NCBI RefSeq assembly: GCF_047511655.1
Contig: NC_133390.1
Location: 168,660,083-168,724,082 of the forward strand
Length of the DNA stretch: 64,000 nucleotides
Direction: 5' to 3'
Source: Castor canadensis
Lineage: Eukaryota; Chordata; Mammalia; Rodentia; Castoridae
Below the pieces are notes generated by a model. The model saw nothing but the letters and a program-made list of their open reading frames with translations, was not told the DNA's origin and made no database searches. Each line of letters starts with the position of its first letter. Position 1 is the first letter of the stretch. The translations under genes and the position numbers were made by a program. Below, piece by piece: positions 11,139 to 23,745 of the stretch.

Positions 11139-12879
11139 TTGTTATTTTTGATCTTTTGTTGTTGTTTTTCTTGTACAGTTTTAAAATGTGCTTGAATACA
11201 GGTTTGGTCACAGATCATAGATTTTTATGCTTTGTACTCTCATTGCTATTCATTAGACAAAATTTATAACTTTGACTTTGATTTTCTCTTTAACTCTATG
11301 GGTAACTAAAAGAGTGACTCTTGCATATTCATGTGTACAGAGGCTCTGCTGGTTTTGAGTTGTTTGTGTTGGTTTGTTTGGCTGTCCTAGCTTTACTGCT
11401 TCGTGGTGTGAAATGGCAGAGGGTATTACAACCCAGTGCTGTCTTCTAGAACCCTCCTAGAATACATCCTTGCTGCACGCCCCCTTTCCTTTAAACCAGC
11501 TGCTGAACCTTTTGTGAGCCAAGCTGCTTCTGCAGTGTAGGATACAAGTGAGATCCAGTATATTTAGGGTCCAGAAATGTCTCTACAGTTTCTTCCTCAA
11601 GCCCCATGATAGAGCAGAGCATCTTTGACCAACACTGGAAAGAAAAGTGGTGAAATCTGGGGACAGTTGACTTAAGGAAATCCAGAGGCCTGGGGTGGAG
11701 GGAGATGAAGTCCCGCCCGGTGATCCCTCTTTGAGCTCGTTGCTTTGGTCCTCAGAAAGGTGTAGAGGGATGGAAACATTTGAATCTCTCTTCCCTGGCA
11801 AAATGCTGCCCTTTGCAGTCGAGGAATCTAGAGAGATGATGGAGCCTTTCCAGGACCAGCAGTTCGCACCACAGACCAGACAAGGCAAGATGGCTGGGCC
11901 AGTCTTTACTCAACGGTGACCTTGATATGGATCCTAGCAGCTGACTCTGGGCCCCAAAGATCCAGCAAAGAAATTTCCACTACCTCTAGTGAGAAAGAGA
12001 AGGAGTGGGAACATCACCGAGAACAGCAGCTACCAACCTATCAAGGAGACTGAGGAGAACCTGGATTGAGAACATCGCCAACAGGCTACAAACAGTGCGT
12101 GTGCCCACATGTGACTTTTGGATCTCATTTTCAGACTAAAAATTTCAAGTGATGAATCAAAGGGGAGGATGATCACTATTGAACTTCAACCTGCCATACC
12201 AAACGTAGAAAATAAGCAAACACAACTCAAAAATTCAAAGAGATAGAAATTATGAGGAAATAAAAGAGGTTTGAGGAAGTGAAAGAGACAGCCAAGTAAT
12301 TATATCGTTGTGTTATACAAGGTTGGATTTATTATTATTGGAATAATAGACTTTCATAAAACGAAGTGAGTGGAAGACAAGCAGTAATTAACAAATATTA
12401 GAAGAAGTTTTCCCTGAATGTTTTCAGTAAAGGCTTGACCTGAAGATTTGAAGGATCCACTGAATTCCAAACAGAACTTACAAAGAATAATGCTCACCTT
12501 TCTATATGTCCTGAAAAAAATACTGAAATTGCAGTATAAATATAAAAGCTTACCAGTTTCCACAGGAGGAAATAAGTAATTTACAAAGACTAACAATGAG
12601 ACTGGCAGTGGACTTCCTATCTGTTACAGTAGGAGCAAATGATGGTGTAGGGAGAAAAAAGACAGAGAGCAACGTGGGATTGTCAGTCCTGACGAATGCC
12701 AGCCTAGTGTGGAGGAGGATGGGGCAGACAGAGATGGAGACAAAGAGTATTTAAATCTCTTTGGGGGTTGGAAGAATGGAGATGTAAAGGAATTATAAAT
12801 GGGTCATCTTAATGTGGGGAAATAGACGGTAGTTCTTCATCTAATGGAAGATTATGTCACTGAAATGAGGGATTTTATT
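11139..12879. other. Unannotated intergenic sequence
   Basis: The frames at 11583-11888 (-) and 11695-11919 (+) overlap on opposite strands and show no domain. The minus frame at 12354-12596 is T-rich reversed A-rich sequence. No gene is supported. Confidence 0.5.
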
Positions 12880-13800
12880 CTGAATGCTAAAAAGGAAAAA
12901 TAAAAGAAGACACAAATGACCAGCGGGCATATGAAAAAATGCTCAGCAAGGGTTTCATCAGCGAAATGCAAACCCAAACCGCAGTGAGTTATCACCTCAC
13001 TCTGGAAAGAGCGACTATTATCAAAAAGATAGTAGGTAGCAAGTGCCAGCGAGGAAGTAGAGAAAAAGGAATCCTTCCTTGCACACTGTTGATGGGAATG
13101 TAAGTTGGTGCAGCCATTATGGAAAACAGTGTGGAGGTTCCTCAAAAGATTAAAAATCGAACTGCAGTAAGATCTAGCAATCCACTCAGGTATGTATCCA
13201 AAGGAAATAAAATGGCTATGTTGAAGAGGCACCTGTGCTCCCATGCTTGTGGGAGCACTATTTACAACTCTCAAGAAATGGAAGCAACCTAAGTGGCCAT
13301 CAGCTGATGAATAGACACGTACACACATACACCATGGAAAACTGTTCAGTCATAAAAAAGAATGAAATCCTGGGGGCTGGTGGAGTAGCTCAAGTGTAGA
13401 GTGCCTGCCTAGCAAGCATGAGGCCCTGAGTTCAAACCCCAGTGCCACCAAAAAAAAAAAAAATGAACCCCATAAAATTCACGATAACATGGATGGAACT
13501 AGAGATCATTATGTTGAGATAAGCCAGACACAGAAAGATAAGTATTATGTGATTTCACTCACATATGGAATATAAAAATGCCTATCTCATTGAAGCTGAG
13601 AGTAGAATGGTCATTACCAGAGGCTGGGGAGAATGGGGGAGTGAGAAGAACGGGAAGAGGTTAATCAGGGGATACTGGGTTTAGTTAGATAGGAGTAAGT
13701 GCTACTTCCTACTAGGATGACTTATGGGTAGTGGAGATGTCCTGTATATTTAAAAAAAACTAGAAGAAATGAGAAAAATAAAGAAAAGGAAAAATCACCA
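12880..13800 (+). mobile_element. Old L1 3' end, split by a SINE
   Basis: ORF2 3' sequence and 3' UTR on plus: 'ttgatgggaatgtaagttgg', 'tggaaaacagtgtggaggtt', 'ccatcagctgatgaatagac', then after the SINE 'acatggatggaactagagat' and 'gccagacacagaaagataag'. It is frameshifted throughout. The 158-codon minus frame at 12852-13328 is its shadow. Confidence 0.8.
13371..13464 (+). mobile_element. ID-like SINE nested in L1
   Basis: 'ggctggtggagtagctcaag' through 'gagttcaaaccccagtgcc' and an A13 tail. L1 sequence continues on both sides, so the SINE landed after the L1. It is close to the window consensus and therefore fairly young. Confidence 0.9.
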
Positions 13801-14329
13801 CTAGTGAAACATCAAAATGTATAAGAAAAAAATGTAATAAATGACCATGTTATCAAACTAGCAAAAAATAAGAAAAAGGAAGCGAGAAGTAACAAAGTAA
13901 AAACAGCAAACCTAAAACAAAATGGAATGATGAAAATAAATTATATTCATTTTCACACTAACCTCAAATGGGTTGAATTCTATTAAAACCCAAAGTCCAC
14001 TGAATAGGATCAAAGAACAAAATCCAGCCATATGTTATTGTTAGGAATACTGCATTAGTCAGAATTGTGCTTAGCAGAAACCCAATCCACAGTGGTCAAT
14101 GTGTAAGAAATTTAATTTTCCTCATGTAACAGAGTTCAGGGAAGCTGGACTCTGGGGGCAGCAGCTCAGAAAGTCTCCATTCTTGACTGTCTATTCTAGC
14201 TTCCCTAATCCTCATACCTATGCTAGACTTGGTGGCTTACCTGATGGTGTGACTCCAACCCTCACTCTTAAGGGATCCACCTCTATCTGGCGACCATGCC
14301 ATTCTGTTTGAGGCCATAATGGATCATAC

Positions 14330-15098
14330 CAAAATTGGGCAGCTGATCCATAACCCAGCTCAGGCTTTTTCTTCCTCCATCAGCTGGCCATAAAGGAAGG
14401 CATACTCTACACAGCCCTGGGTTTGATCTGGGAAGAACCAACAGGTGATGAGATGGGGTCTAGTTTACTTGATCATGTAGCTCACTTGTGCTTTCTGGTT
14501 CTCCTCTGCTCAGTCCTTGATGTCCCATCCTGGCCTGCCTGGGCCTGCGTGATCTTATGACTTAGCTGATTTGACTCATAGTAGACAGCTCTGGCTGCAT
14601 GACATCATTTACCCTCTCATGGTTAGGTTCTCCATTCATCCCAGGGCCAGGTAGCACTTGGGAACGATTTCTTGAAAGGTGCATGTGATTCTCTGTTGCA
14701 AGTGACATGGCCTTGCTCCAGAATCCTATGGACCTGAGTGGTGATCTTCCCAGTGAGACCTACCACAAACTTTACTCTGTCTGTCCTCACTACTGGTATC
14801 TCTAATACCACAGGGTCTGCTAGGTCACACAGCCCAAGCCTCAAGGCCTCTTGCACTACAGCCTGGACCTGCTCCAGAGCTCTTTCCTGCTCTGGACCCC
14901 TCTCAAAAACAGCTACCTTTTACTTCACATGGTATTTGGGTTGGAGCAGTAGCCCCAGATTTGGAATGTGCTGCCTCCAGAACCTACAGAAGTCTACCAG
15001 GCACAGTGCTTCCTTCTTTGTGACAGGAGATGAAAGCTGCAGTAGGTTTACCCTTACTTTGGAGGGGATGTTCCAACCTGCTGCAGAAACTTGGAAAC
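14330..15098 (-). mobile_element. Broken ERVL-like internal (pol) remnant
   Basis: Minus-strand translation of about 14623-14880 contains the string LGLCDLADPVVLE, which resembles the reverse transcriptase/RNase H boundary of ERVL-class elements, followed by degraded sequence. There is no long open frame. It reads as an old, non-functional copy. Its neighbours are MaLR LTRs, which belong to the same superfamily. The extent is approximate. Confidence 0.5.
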
Positions 15099-15476
15099 TG
15101 TTATGATTTGGATTTTGGTGTCCATCAATCCTCCCTGTGTTGAAGACTTGGTCCCCAGCTGAGGGAAATATTAGGAACTGGTGGAAACATAAAGAGGTGG
15201 AGTCTATTGGAAGCAGCTTAGGTCACTGGGGATGCTCCCTTAAAGGGGAGACTGGGACACTGGCCTCTCCTCTCTCTTTCTTTGTGTTTTAGCCACCATG
15301 AGGTGAGCAGCCTCTTCTGCTATGTGCTTCAACCATGAGGTTCTACCTTACCACAGGCCCGAAAGCAACAGGGCAAAAGACCATGGACTAAAACCATGAA
15401 CTGAAATGAACTTTTCTTCTGCTAAGTTGATTTTCTTCAGGTATTTTGTCACAGTGACAAAAAGTTGACCAACACA
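15099..15476 (+). mobile_element. Solo LTR of ERVL-MaLR type
   Basis: Begins tgttatgatttgg and ends 'agttgaccaacaca', giving TG...CA ends. It shares the 'ggtggagtctattggaa', 'ggggatgctcccttaaag' and 'accatggactaaaac' blocks with the copy at 2456-2833. It interrupts the ERVL-like sequence, so it is probably a later insertion. Confidence 0.75.
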
Positions 15477-16725
15477 GGATCCTACACATTATACTTATTT
15501 GGCAGGCCCTGCACCTTTGATGAGTTTGTCTCACACCCTCTGGAGCACTTGTTTCTCACTAAGATCTCCATTTTCTATCCACTTCATCCAGTCCAATTAA
15601 TTAATGTCACTCATAGAGCGGACCAGTGTGACACTTTGGGAACATGAAGCCAATCCAGGTCTCTTCAGGATATATCATAAAAGAGGACCAAGGAGTTAAC
15701 ACAGCAAGACTGTGCAAGGCTGGACATGTATAGTATTGTCTGATCTTCTACAATATGACTTCTTTTGGTCCCCTTCTTCATTAGGGATAAGAAAGAATAC
15801 CTTCGCCAGATCAGAGGCTGCACCCCACGTACCCGAGACCATGCTAATCTATTCAAAGAGAACACATCTGGTGTGGCAGCTGCATTGAGGCTACTGTTTG
15901 GTTGAGTTTGCAGTCATCATTCTCAACCCTGGATATAGTTCTGGGGCTTTCATGGGCTAGACTGGTGAATTAAACACGGTATGATGGGTTCTACCACATC
16001 AACATCATATAGACTTATAAGGATGACACTAGTCTTTGACATTCCTCCTGAAATGTGATAAGGTTTTGATTTATTCCCTTGGCTGGGTTGATGGGGGCAA
16101 TTTCAGATGTGGGAGCCACTGGCTTTCCTTATTATGACAATGTATCCAGGACCTAGGGCTACTTTTGCCAATAGCACTGACTCTTCTCTTGAGCCTGCAG
16201 GTGTTCAGTGGATAACTAAAAAGCAGGACAAAAGCTTGACATCAACTCTTAGCATCTATCTCCTTTGCTATCTTAAACTTTGTGTTAGATTCCTGTTAAC
16301 TCTGCATGAAGACATACTAATCATTTAAGATTAATTTGTTTGTCTAGAGTTGGTAATCCTCCCCCTTCAAGACACCCAGATAAGAGTAAGTAAAGTCTTG
16401 CCGAGATTAACAGGAACAGCACCATGAATAGATTGTCAGAATGTCTCAGACCACTGAAATAGTGCTTAGAAGTCTCCATTGTCTTAAACCTAAAGTTGTC
16501 ATGGCCACAACTAACTCCATTTTTGTTCCTCTGCCTGTTCTTTCTTTAAGTCATTGCTTCTACAGCTCATCTCATATTGCATGAACAGTGAACTTTGCAG
16601 ACATTCACCTTCCTTGGTACCAGCAGAACCCCACAGAATCAAACCCAATACAAGGACGAGCTGGACCTCAGTTTGGCCAAGACTGCTTGGGTGTGCGTGC
16701 TTCTTGCTTCTTACTTTTTTCCTTC
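15477..16725 (-). mobile_element. Probable continuation of the ERVL-like remnant
   Basis: Multiply broken sequence with no clean frame longer than about 70 codons on the minus strand. It is assigned by continuity with 14330-15098 on the other side of the LTR. I see no diagnostic motif of my own choosing here, so this is inference. Confidence 0.3.
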
Positions 16726-16729
16726 TCTA

Positions 16730-17185
16730 TTGTGTTTGTCAGCTTTCTGTTGCTGTGAGAAAATTAGCATATAGGAGGAAAGATTTATTTGGGATCACAG
16801 TTTCAGAAATTGTAGTCCGTAGTCACTTGGCTCCATTGTTTCTGCGCTGTGGTGAGGCATCATGGTAAGGTATGTGTAGTGGAGCAAAGTTGTTCACCTC
16901 ATGGTGGCTGGGAAGCAGGAGATGGTTTGGGGACAAGATATAGTCCCCAAAGACATACCCCCTTTAACTAGGTCCCACCTCTTAAGTTTCTATTGTCTCC
17001 CATTTGGTAGCCCATCAAATTATGAACCCATGAATGGATTAATCCATTGATGAGGTCAGAAGCCTCAGAATCCAATCCCTTCCCCAAAGTCCCATCTTTG
17101 AACATTGCTACATTGGGGACCAAAGCTTCCACACATGGACCTTTGGGAGACATTCCACATCGAAGCTCTGATACTTGTGTAACCT
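16730..17185 (-). mobile_element. MaLR-like repeat, family unassigned
   Basis: 'gtttgtcagctttctgttgctgtga', 'gatttatttgggatcacag' and, toward the right, 'aggtcccacctcttaag' and 'acattggggaccaaagcttcc'. This is a widespread rodent and mammal interspersed-repeat pattern resembling reversed LTR sequence. Confidence 0.5.
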
Positions 17186-18078
17186 GAAGACTATTGTGAG
17201 ATCCTGGAAAGACAGATTTTGATACCAGACTACTGTTTTTTTTTTTTTCTTGGTGTGGCCACAATGAGAATAAATTCCTTTCCTGTGTCCTGTGTGGTCA
17301 AGGGGAGCAAGTGGCTGAGCCTGGTCTATTGCAAGCCCAGATCCTCTGGCTAGGACTCTGGTAACATTAGTTCTTACCCTAGTGGCCAAGGAATCACTGT
17401 GAGAGTTGTGCCCATTACCAATATGTCTGTTCCAATGGAGGACTGAGGAAATGACCAAAGAGTTGGCCCATGGGCCTCATGGATCCACTGTAAGTCATGC
17501 TTGGGCCAGGGCTCTATTTACTTCCTGTACCTCCCTGTAGGGAGGCCATGATGGTGTTTTTTTGGATCACTGGAAACCTAGGTTCATCTGGACACTGCAC
17601 CAGTAATTTTCAAAACGTTTGAGTGTTCCTCCTTCTCCAGCATATGGTATCTGCCATAGTGTTGCAGGGTCTTCTCAGGACCCCAGCCTGTCCTTCAGCT
17701 CATATGTGTGCAATCCCAAAGCTGGCTTGGGCAAGGAAATTGGATTATGACTATTCTGAAGGGTGCACATGCTGATCTACCTGATCAGGAAAGTGAAATT
17801 GTGACAACTGTGTATGTTGGTTTGCCACATGTACCTCTCAAAGATGGTGTTACCAGCCATTTTATCTTCTTTGAATTCCTCTGCATTTTCCACATTTTTG
17901 TGGAACATCAGATGTATTATGGCATGCCAGAGATTTCATGTGCATATATGTCCCTTCCTCCCTCTGAAGAGAGGTTTCAGAAAGTCACCTTGGCGTTACT
18001 TGAGGTGATGTTCAACCCTGTTCTCCAAAGGGTGGATGTGGCCACTAGGCATCACTTAAAGGACTTCCTAGGAAAGGG
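17186..18078. other. Unannotated; possibly more ERV-derived sequence
   Basis: Contains a T14 run at about 17236-17249 and the 136-codon plus frame at 17708-18118. That frame has no recognisable domain and runs into a SINE at its 3' end, which argues against a gene. It may be the rest of the ERV-like remnant. Confidence 0.35.
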
Positions 18079-18166
18079 CTGGAGGCATGGCTCAAGTGGT
18101 AGAACACTCATGGCTTAACAAGTTTGAGGCCATGAGGTCAAGCTTCAGTACTGAAAGACAAAAAAG
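18079..18166 (+). mobile_element. ID-like SINE
   Basis: 'gggctggaggcatggctcaa' head, diverged middle, then 'tgaggtcaagcttcagtact' and an A-rich tail. Confidence 0.75.
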
Positions 18167-18289
18167 GAAATCTTCTTAGGAAAGAATCCTTTTGAGTCAC
18201 TGACTGTGGCTCTCCCACTTGGAGGAGTGGGAAAAGGGCCCCACTGGTTGGAGGCAGGGACTTTAATCAGTCTCTTCCTTATGAAATTA

Positions 18290-18620
18290 AACGTCCTCTT
18301 GCTATATAACCCTGTAGTTCACTCCTGGGTGTTCACTCAAGAGAAATGAAAATACATGGCCATACCAAGACATGAATAATCTTAGTAGCTTTTTCATGAT
18401 AGCTTCAACTTGGGTGCAGCCCAAATATCCATTAACAAGTGAATGGATGAGCACATCGTGGTATACCCTTACAATGGAGTACTACTCAGCAGCAAAGAGA
18501 AATGAACTGTTAATACACCCAACAAAATGGACGAATCTCAAAATAATTACACAGCGAAAGAGGCCAGAAAAGAAAGTACATAGTGATGTTAGAAGTACTG
18601 TTCCCAAATGGTGATCAGAG
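18290..18620 (+). mobile_element. Old L1 3' fragment
   Basis: 'atccattaacaagtgaatgg', 'tggagtactactcagcagca' and 'aaatggacgaatctcaaaat' are the ORF2-end/3' UTR strings of ancient L1s. The 80-codon frame at 18372-18614 belongs to it. Confidence 0.75.
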
Positions 18621-19544
18621 AAACACAGGAGTCGCTCAACAAGGCAAAAAGAAAAGTTTTACTTCTGCAGAAGGGTGCAGTCACAGACCATAGTCTGTTA
18701 GGCAGAACACACTGAGCTGGGAGTCAGCTCAGTTTTTATCTCTTTGCCTCTTACCCTGATGGACAGGTTTGGGTTCACAATCTTCCCAATTGGCTAGCTA
18801 TTGTTTGGGGTAAGGGCAAGGTTTTTCCAATGCAGTGACATTTTACAATTTAACGAGAGTGTGATTACTCATGGTTTACAGCCCAGTGAGAGAGTGATTT
18901 CTCAAGGTCCCCTGCAGACAGGGGACAGGGGATGGCATTTTTACTTATGATTTCAAGAATATGAAGCTAAAAAAAAAAAAAAAAGAAGGTACAGAAAAGA
19001 CAGGTCAAGCAGTTTGAGATTAGGGCATCTGGCGATAAACAGCTCTTTGACCGCAAGAACCTTGCAAGGTCAAGCAGCATTTCACCAAGCATGTAGGCAG
19101 CAATTTCGGGATGTTAGCTGGCAGATACAGTGATAGTTAGACGTTGACTCCTTGGACAGAGATGACCTGACTCTAGTTGATTCTCATAGATGGATTCTAT
19201 TTCAGAATACTTTCAAGAAAGTACAAACCAATCTAGAGTGACCCAAAGCAGGTCACTGGGTGTTTAGGGGTAGATGGGATTGTGAAGGGGCTAGAGGAAA
19301 CTTGCAGGTGATCAGAGTGGAACACAGAGATTCAGGGTTTCCAGCTGGGCCCATACTGCGCAAGATGGGATCTCCAGTTAGGAACTGTTGCGGCTGGGCA
19401 GCCCCATGGTGCATCTCAAGTTCTAGATGAGTTGTCTTATGTACCCCTACTTTGGCAGCATCTTCTCTTGATCCATCACCATTCTTTTCTCCTCTTCCTC
19501 CTCTTCTTCCTCCTCCTCCTTCTTCTTTCTTTGTCTTCTTTCTT
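18621..19544. other. Unannotated sequence with a poly-A run and a pyrimidine tract
   Basis: A14 run near 18970, and a CTT/CTC-rich tract at about 19470-19545 that generates Pro/Ser/Phe-rich and Gly/Lys-rich frames. No gene is seen. Confidence 0.55.
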
Positions 19545-19862
19545 TTGTTGGTACTGGGGGCTGAACTCAAGGTCTCGCTTGCTACGCAAGTGCTCTACCA
19601 CTTAGCCATTCTGCCAGTCTTTTTTATGTTGGTTATTTTTGAGATAGGGTCTATTTTTGGCCTGGGCTGGCCTGGACTGAGATCTTCCTATTTGTGCTTC
19701 CCTGAATAGCTCAGATGACAGGCATGAGCCACCACACTTAGCCATTGGTTGAGATGGGGTCTCATGAACTTTTCCCCCAGGACTGGCCTTGAACCTAGAC
19801 CCACCTGATCACCACCTCTCAAGTAGCTAGGATTATAAACTTGCATCACTGCACCCAGCCTC
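19545..19862 (-). mobile_element. Compound ID-B1-B1 SINE, reversed
   Basis: ID half ('ggtactgggggctgaactca', 'gctctaccacttagccattc'), then one B1 ('gagatagggtct' to 'caggcatgagccaccacac'), then a second B1-like unit ('gagatggggtctcatgaac' to 'gcatcactgcacccagcc'). Confidence 0.8.
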
Positions 19863-21342
19863 CTCCTTTCACTCAGTGTTTCTCAACTTTTAAAGTTATA
19901 GCTCCCTGCTTGGAGATTTTTAAGATAATTTTTTTCTCTTGTCTCCTTTCTGTAAAAATTTTAATACCACAAATATACTGTATATTTGTTTATATATTGT
20001 GGTCCTCTGGAGAACCACAAACTGATATAAGAGCTATGATTTAGGTGATGGAAGAACCAAGTTTTGCCCCTTGGGGTAACATTGACTCTGTTGAGAATGC
20101 ACGTCCTCTTCCCCTCAGAGAAAAAGGAGGTAGGGATGGAGCAGTGTGTAATTAAAATGTAAACTTATGGGATTTGATTCTTTCACAGAAGTGTAGAGAC
20201 ACACATATGTCTGTGAAAAATGTTTCCCCAGGACTGTGAATCATTGTAGGCTAATGAAAAAGGGAGGCCACAATGAGAAGGGGGTGTGGTAGGCAGGGAA
20301 GCTGCAGGTCTTTTGTATGTGACCAGAGCCCTCTGCTGTTCATTAGAGGAACTTCCTCTAGGAAACTAAATTTAATGGCATATAGAGTGAGGTGCCGACA
20401 GCCAGGTTTGGGTCTGAGGCCCAACAAGGCTTCAGAACCCAGTCAGAACCCAGTCAGAGGTGAACCTGGTGTTCAGAATCAGTTCTTAGTCACATTCTTA
20501 GCAGATTCAGAGAGAGCTCTGAGACAGAAGCTCTTCCTCCTAGAAGATGGGGAAGTGAGGATGATTAGGGTCAACTGCTGTCTGTGCTGGCTTTCTGCAG
20601 GGGATTGTTTACAGAGATGGAGGAAGCCCAGGCAGGGGCAGCAGCAGAGAATCACAGGTGAGATGCCCAGGTAAGGTTAAGCCAGACAGGGGAGGTTAGT
20701 TGACCCAGAAAGCCTGGTAGGCAGAGCTCAGGAGAGTAGAATATGCAAGGAGCAGCTCCTTCTTCTTGGTGCAGTGTCAAGAGGGAGTTGGGAAAGAACC
20801 CCACCCTCAGAAGATCACCCTCAGTGCCTCTATAGGTGTCCAAAGCAGACAATGTCTGAGATGGACACCGTGTGTCACTCCCAGCCACAGCAGACAGGAA
20901 GTGCTGCAGCATTGTTCTTTCAGGCTCCCCTGCCCTTAGGTCCCACCAGACAGTGCCATGGGTGCAGTTAGATGTTCCCATACCCTGGGCTGCTAACGAA
21001 CTCAAAGCCAAGGGCTCAGCATATATTGAGCAGGCAGCAAACATTATGACAAGTAGCAAACAAGCCAGCTCCCCTCCCCCAGCAAGCAGTCATGCCTCTC
21101 TCCCCTGCAGTCCCAGTGAGGTCTCCCTGCCTACACAGCTGCAGGCAGGGCTGCTGGTTATTTATTACCTTATGGTTTCATCCAGGGGCGGTTCAGATTT
21201 AAAGGGACAGTAAAAAATAAAAATAAAGCTGATTTATGACTTCATTCTGTGACTCATATTTGGTCAGGATACGGCAAGGACAGTCTTGTTGGTAAGTAAT
21301 TGATGAGGTGACTCTGTGTCATGGATCATCAGTCTAGAGGTC
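19863..21342. other. Unannotated intergenic sequence
   Basis: Carries frames of 113-135 codons on both strands (20273-20674 +, 20652-21059 -, 20872-21213 +). They overlap head-on and none shows a domain or repeat signature. I do not call a gene, but this is the longest non-repeat open sequence in the left half. Confidence 0.45.
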
Positions 21343-21687
21343 TGCTATGGTTTGAATGAGCACCTCAAAAGGCATGAGTTGGAAATTCAGTCCTCAGTGC
21401 ACCAGTGTTGGGGGGGTGGAGCCCCACGAGAGGTGTATAGGTCGTAAGGCTCCACCCTCACGAATGGGCTCAAGTCTGCTAGTGTGGCCATTCTTTCTCA
21501 CTTCTCTTTCTCTTCTGACTTCTAGTCTCCCTTTCTCTGTCTCTCTCTCTGTCTCTCTCTCTCAGAAGGCCCTCACCAGATACTAGCCCCTTTATCTTGG
21601 ACTTTTTAGCCTTCACAAAAATGAGATAAATTTCTGTCCATCAGTACATTCAGTCTCAGGTTTAACAGCACAAAATGGACTAAGACA
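21343..21687 (+). mobile_element. Solo LTR of ERVL-MaLR type
   Basis: Begins tgctatggtttgaatga and ends 'caaaatggactaagaca'. Flanks aggtc / agggc are near-matching 5-bp sites, as expected for this class. It contains a TCTC-rich stretch at 21532-21563 that gives a false Ser/Leu-rich frame. Confidence 0.75.
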
Positions 21688-22204
21688 AGGGCTAATACGC
21701 ACTGAGTAAGTGCCCAGCCTACCCAGGCAGCATTCATAGGGACCCCCACATAACATCTGTGCTTAGGAGAGTGACCACTGCACCTGCAGCCTTAGGAGCA
21801 GAAGCCAGACAGAGAAGGACCAAAGTCAGATGGAGAAGCAATAGCCTCTCCCACCACAGCCTCTGTAGTGCATCTCTGCCACCCACTCCAGATTAGCTTT
21901 AATGTGAAGGAGAAGGTGGACCAGGAGACAGTCATCCTGAATGTGACTGTGTTCTCAGCCTGAGAACTGAATGCGTCAGAGAATTCGCCTTTGCTTATCC
22001 AAATGTGCTAGTATCACGCAGAATGGGGGCTTAGAGTCAGAAATTAAGTTGCTCTGGAAAAGAGAATCATGGGGGTTGCACATGTGGTTTTTAAGCCCTG
22101 TCCTCACTATAGATCTAAGGCCAGTACCATGCTGTAGGCAGTGTCAGTTCTTCCCTCTCCTCTTCACTCCCCTCCCGGGGAGGAACTGCTACCCCAGGTA
22201 ATGT

Positions 22205-22400
22205 GTTGTTTCTGTACCTCCTTTAAAAAACTGAATTGAGATAATAGATTTATATGTGTTTGGCATCTGTGAGAAATGATACAGAGATGTCCTGTGCTGC
22301 CTTTATCCTATATCCGCCAATGGTAGCATTTTGCAAATACACACAAATCCCAATCAGGATATTGACAAAGATACAGGCATGGCAGGGACAACCCATCTAA
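22205..22400 (-). mobile_element. Possible ancient LINE fragment
   Basis: 'aaaactgaattgagataata' and 'cctatatccgccaatggtag' fit reversed 3' sequence of ancient L1 families. Weak. Confidence 0.35.
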
Positions 22401-22581
22401 TGTGAAATTGTGCTTGAGGCCCAGGTGCTGACTTCTCATGAATGCAGTGACTCTTGGGTGTTAGGAATAGAGGACTCCAGGAATAGATACCCACCAGGGG
22501 ACACTTGTGGAGATGAGACCTCTCATGGAGCTAAAGGCAGAGGTGAAAGTCCTAGTCAGGGAGGAGGGCCAGAAGCAATTT

Positions 22582-22788
22582 TCTTTTTGTGGTACTGGGG
22601 GTTGAACTCAGTTGATAGCAGGTACTTTAACACCTGATCCACTCTGCTAGCCCTTCGATGTGCTGGGTATTTTTGAGATAGGTTCTTATGAACTATTTGT
22701 CTGAGCCGTTTTTGAACTGTGATCCTCCTGATCTCTGCTTTCTGAGTGGCTACGATTATAGGCATAAGCTACCGGTGCCTGGCTCAGA
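22582..22788 (-). mobile_element. B1-ID dimeric SINE, reversed
   Basis: ID half ('ggtactgggggttgaactca'), then B1 half ('gagataggttcttatgaact', 'gatcctcctgatctctgctt', 'ataagctaccggtgcctggc'). Confidence 0.8.
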
Positions 22789-23469
22789 AGCAATTCTTTA
22801 TCTTCCTGTTTAGTGTGGAAAATGTCATGGTGCCCTTATGCAGATTATCAGAACTGCATGACAATGGGAGGTTTAGGGCAACATTCAGAGACGTGAGCTG
22901 CTAAGAGCAGACAGGGAGGCATCATCAGGCCTTCCTGATGTGGAGGAAACTCAGGCCCAATCTTCTCCAGACCCATGCATTCTTTGTTCTTACTCACTCT
23001 CCACCATCTGAGCTGGTCCCACACCCACTCCACTCCACAGTCATCATCTTTGGCCTCTGCAGAGGCAACACACAAAGTTCACAATGAGGAGAAAACATCC
23101 CAGTATTTCTAATTCTGCCTCCTTACTTTAAAGATTAACAGATTGTGCTGGACTAGGTCACATAGTTGGTTAGAAGCCACATCAAGATGGAATACCAAGT
23201 TGCTCCACTCTCAGTGCCCTCATCATCATTCCAAGAAAAATACCAAGACAAGGTGTCTTACAGGGTTTCTTACTAAAAATGACAACCAAGGGAACATCAC
23301 TAAAACAGACAGACATCCCTGGGGGCCCCTGCCTGGCTGTGCACTTTCCAGGGTTTTCTGTGGATCCTTTGGTTGTGAAGGGTTAAAGATGTCAGTTGAA
23401 GACAGAAAATCAGCAAAACATGAACATATTTTCCCATCAGTGGTACTTCCCTGAAAGGTCATTTTAGTT
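22789..23469. other. Unannotated intergenic sequence
   Basis: Overlapping plus (23143-23454) and minus (23226-23582) frames without domains. No gene is supported. Confidence 0.5.
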
Positions 23470-23745
23470 GAGAAGATGAAGAAGCTAGTGGTTAGGAACA
23501 CAGCATTTGGAACCAGACTTCCAAGACCCAAATCCTGGCTCCACGTCTCCCTTTTGTATGACATTGAACAACTGACCTCCACATTTTGTTTTCTCTATCT
23601 GCAAAATGGGGATCACAGTACCTACATCCCAGGTTGTTATGAGGATTAAATGCCAATTTACTCATGTCATTTAAACTTGCACATTACTTAGGACAGTGCC
23701 TGGCACATGGTAATCTCCATAGACATTCTGTCATTTGGATGTGCC
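23470..23745 (-). mobile_element. MIR SINE, reversed
   Basis: 'tctgcaaaatggggatcaca', 'ttgttatgaggattaaatg' and 'ggacagtgcctggcacatgg' are the classic reversed MIR strings. Confidence 0.8.

Noticed and set aside
12852-13328. 158-codon minus frame
   Set aside because: Antisense to a plus-strand L1 3' end; no domain of its own.
13371-13464. tRNA gene suggested by A- and B-box-like strings
   Set aside because: The copy is a SINE: many dispersed copies, A-tail, and no proper tRNA acceptor-stem closure.
20273-21213. Overlapping frames of 113-135 codons
   Set aside because: They run on both strands over the same bases with no recognisable domain, splice pattern or conservation cue.
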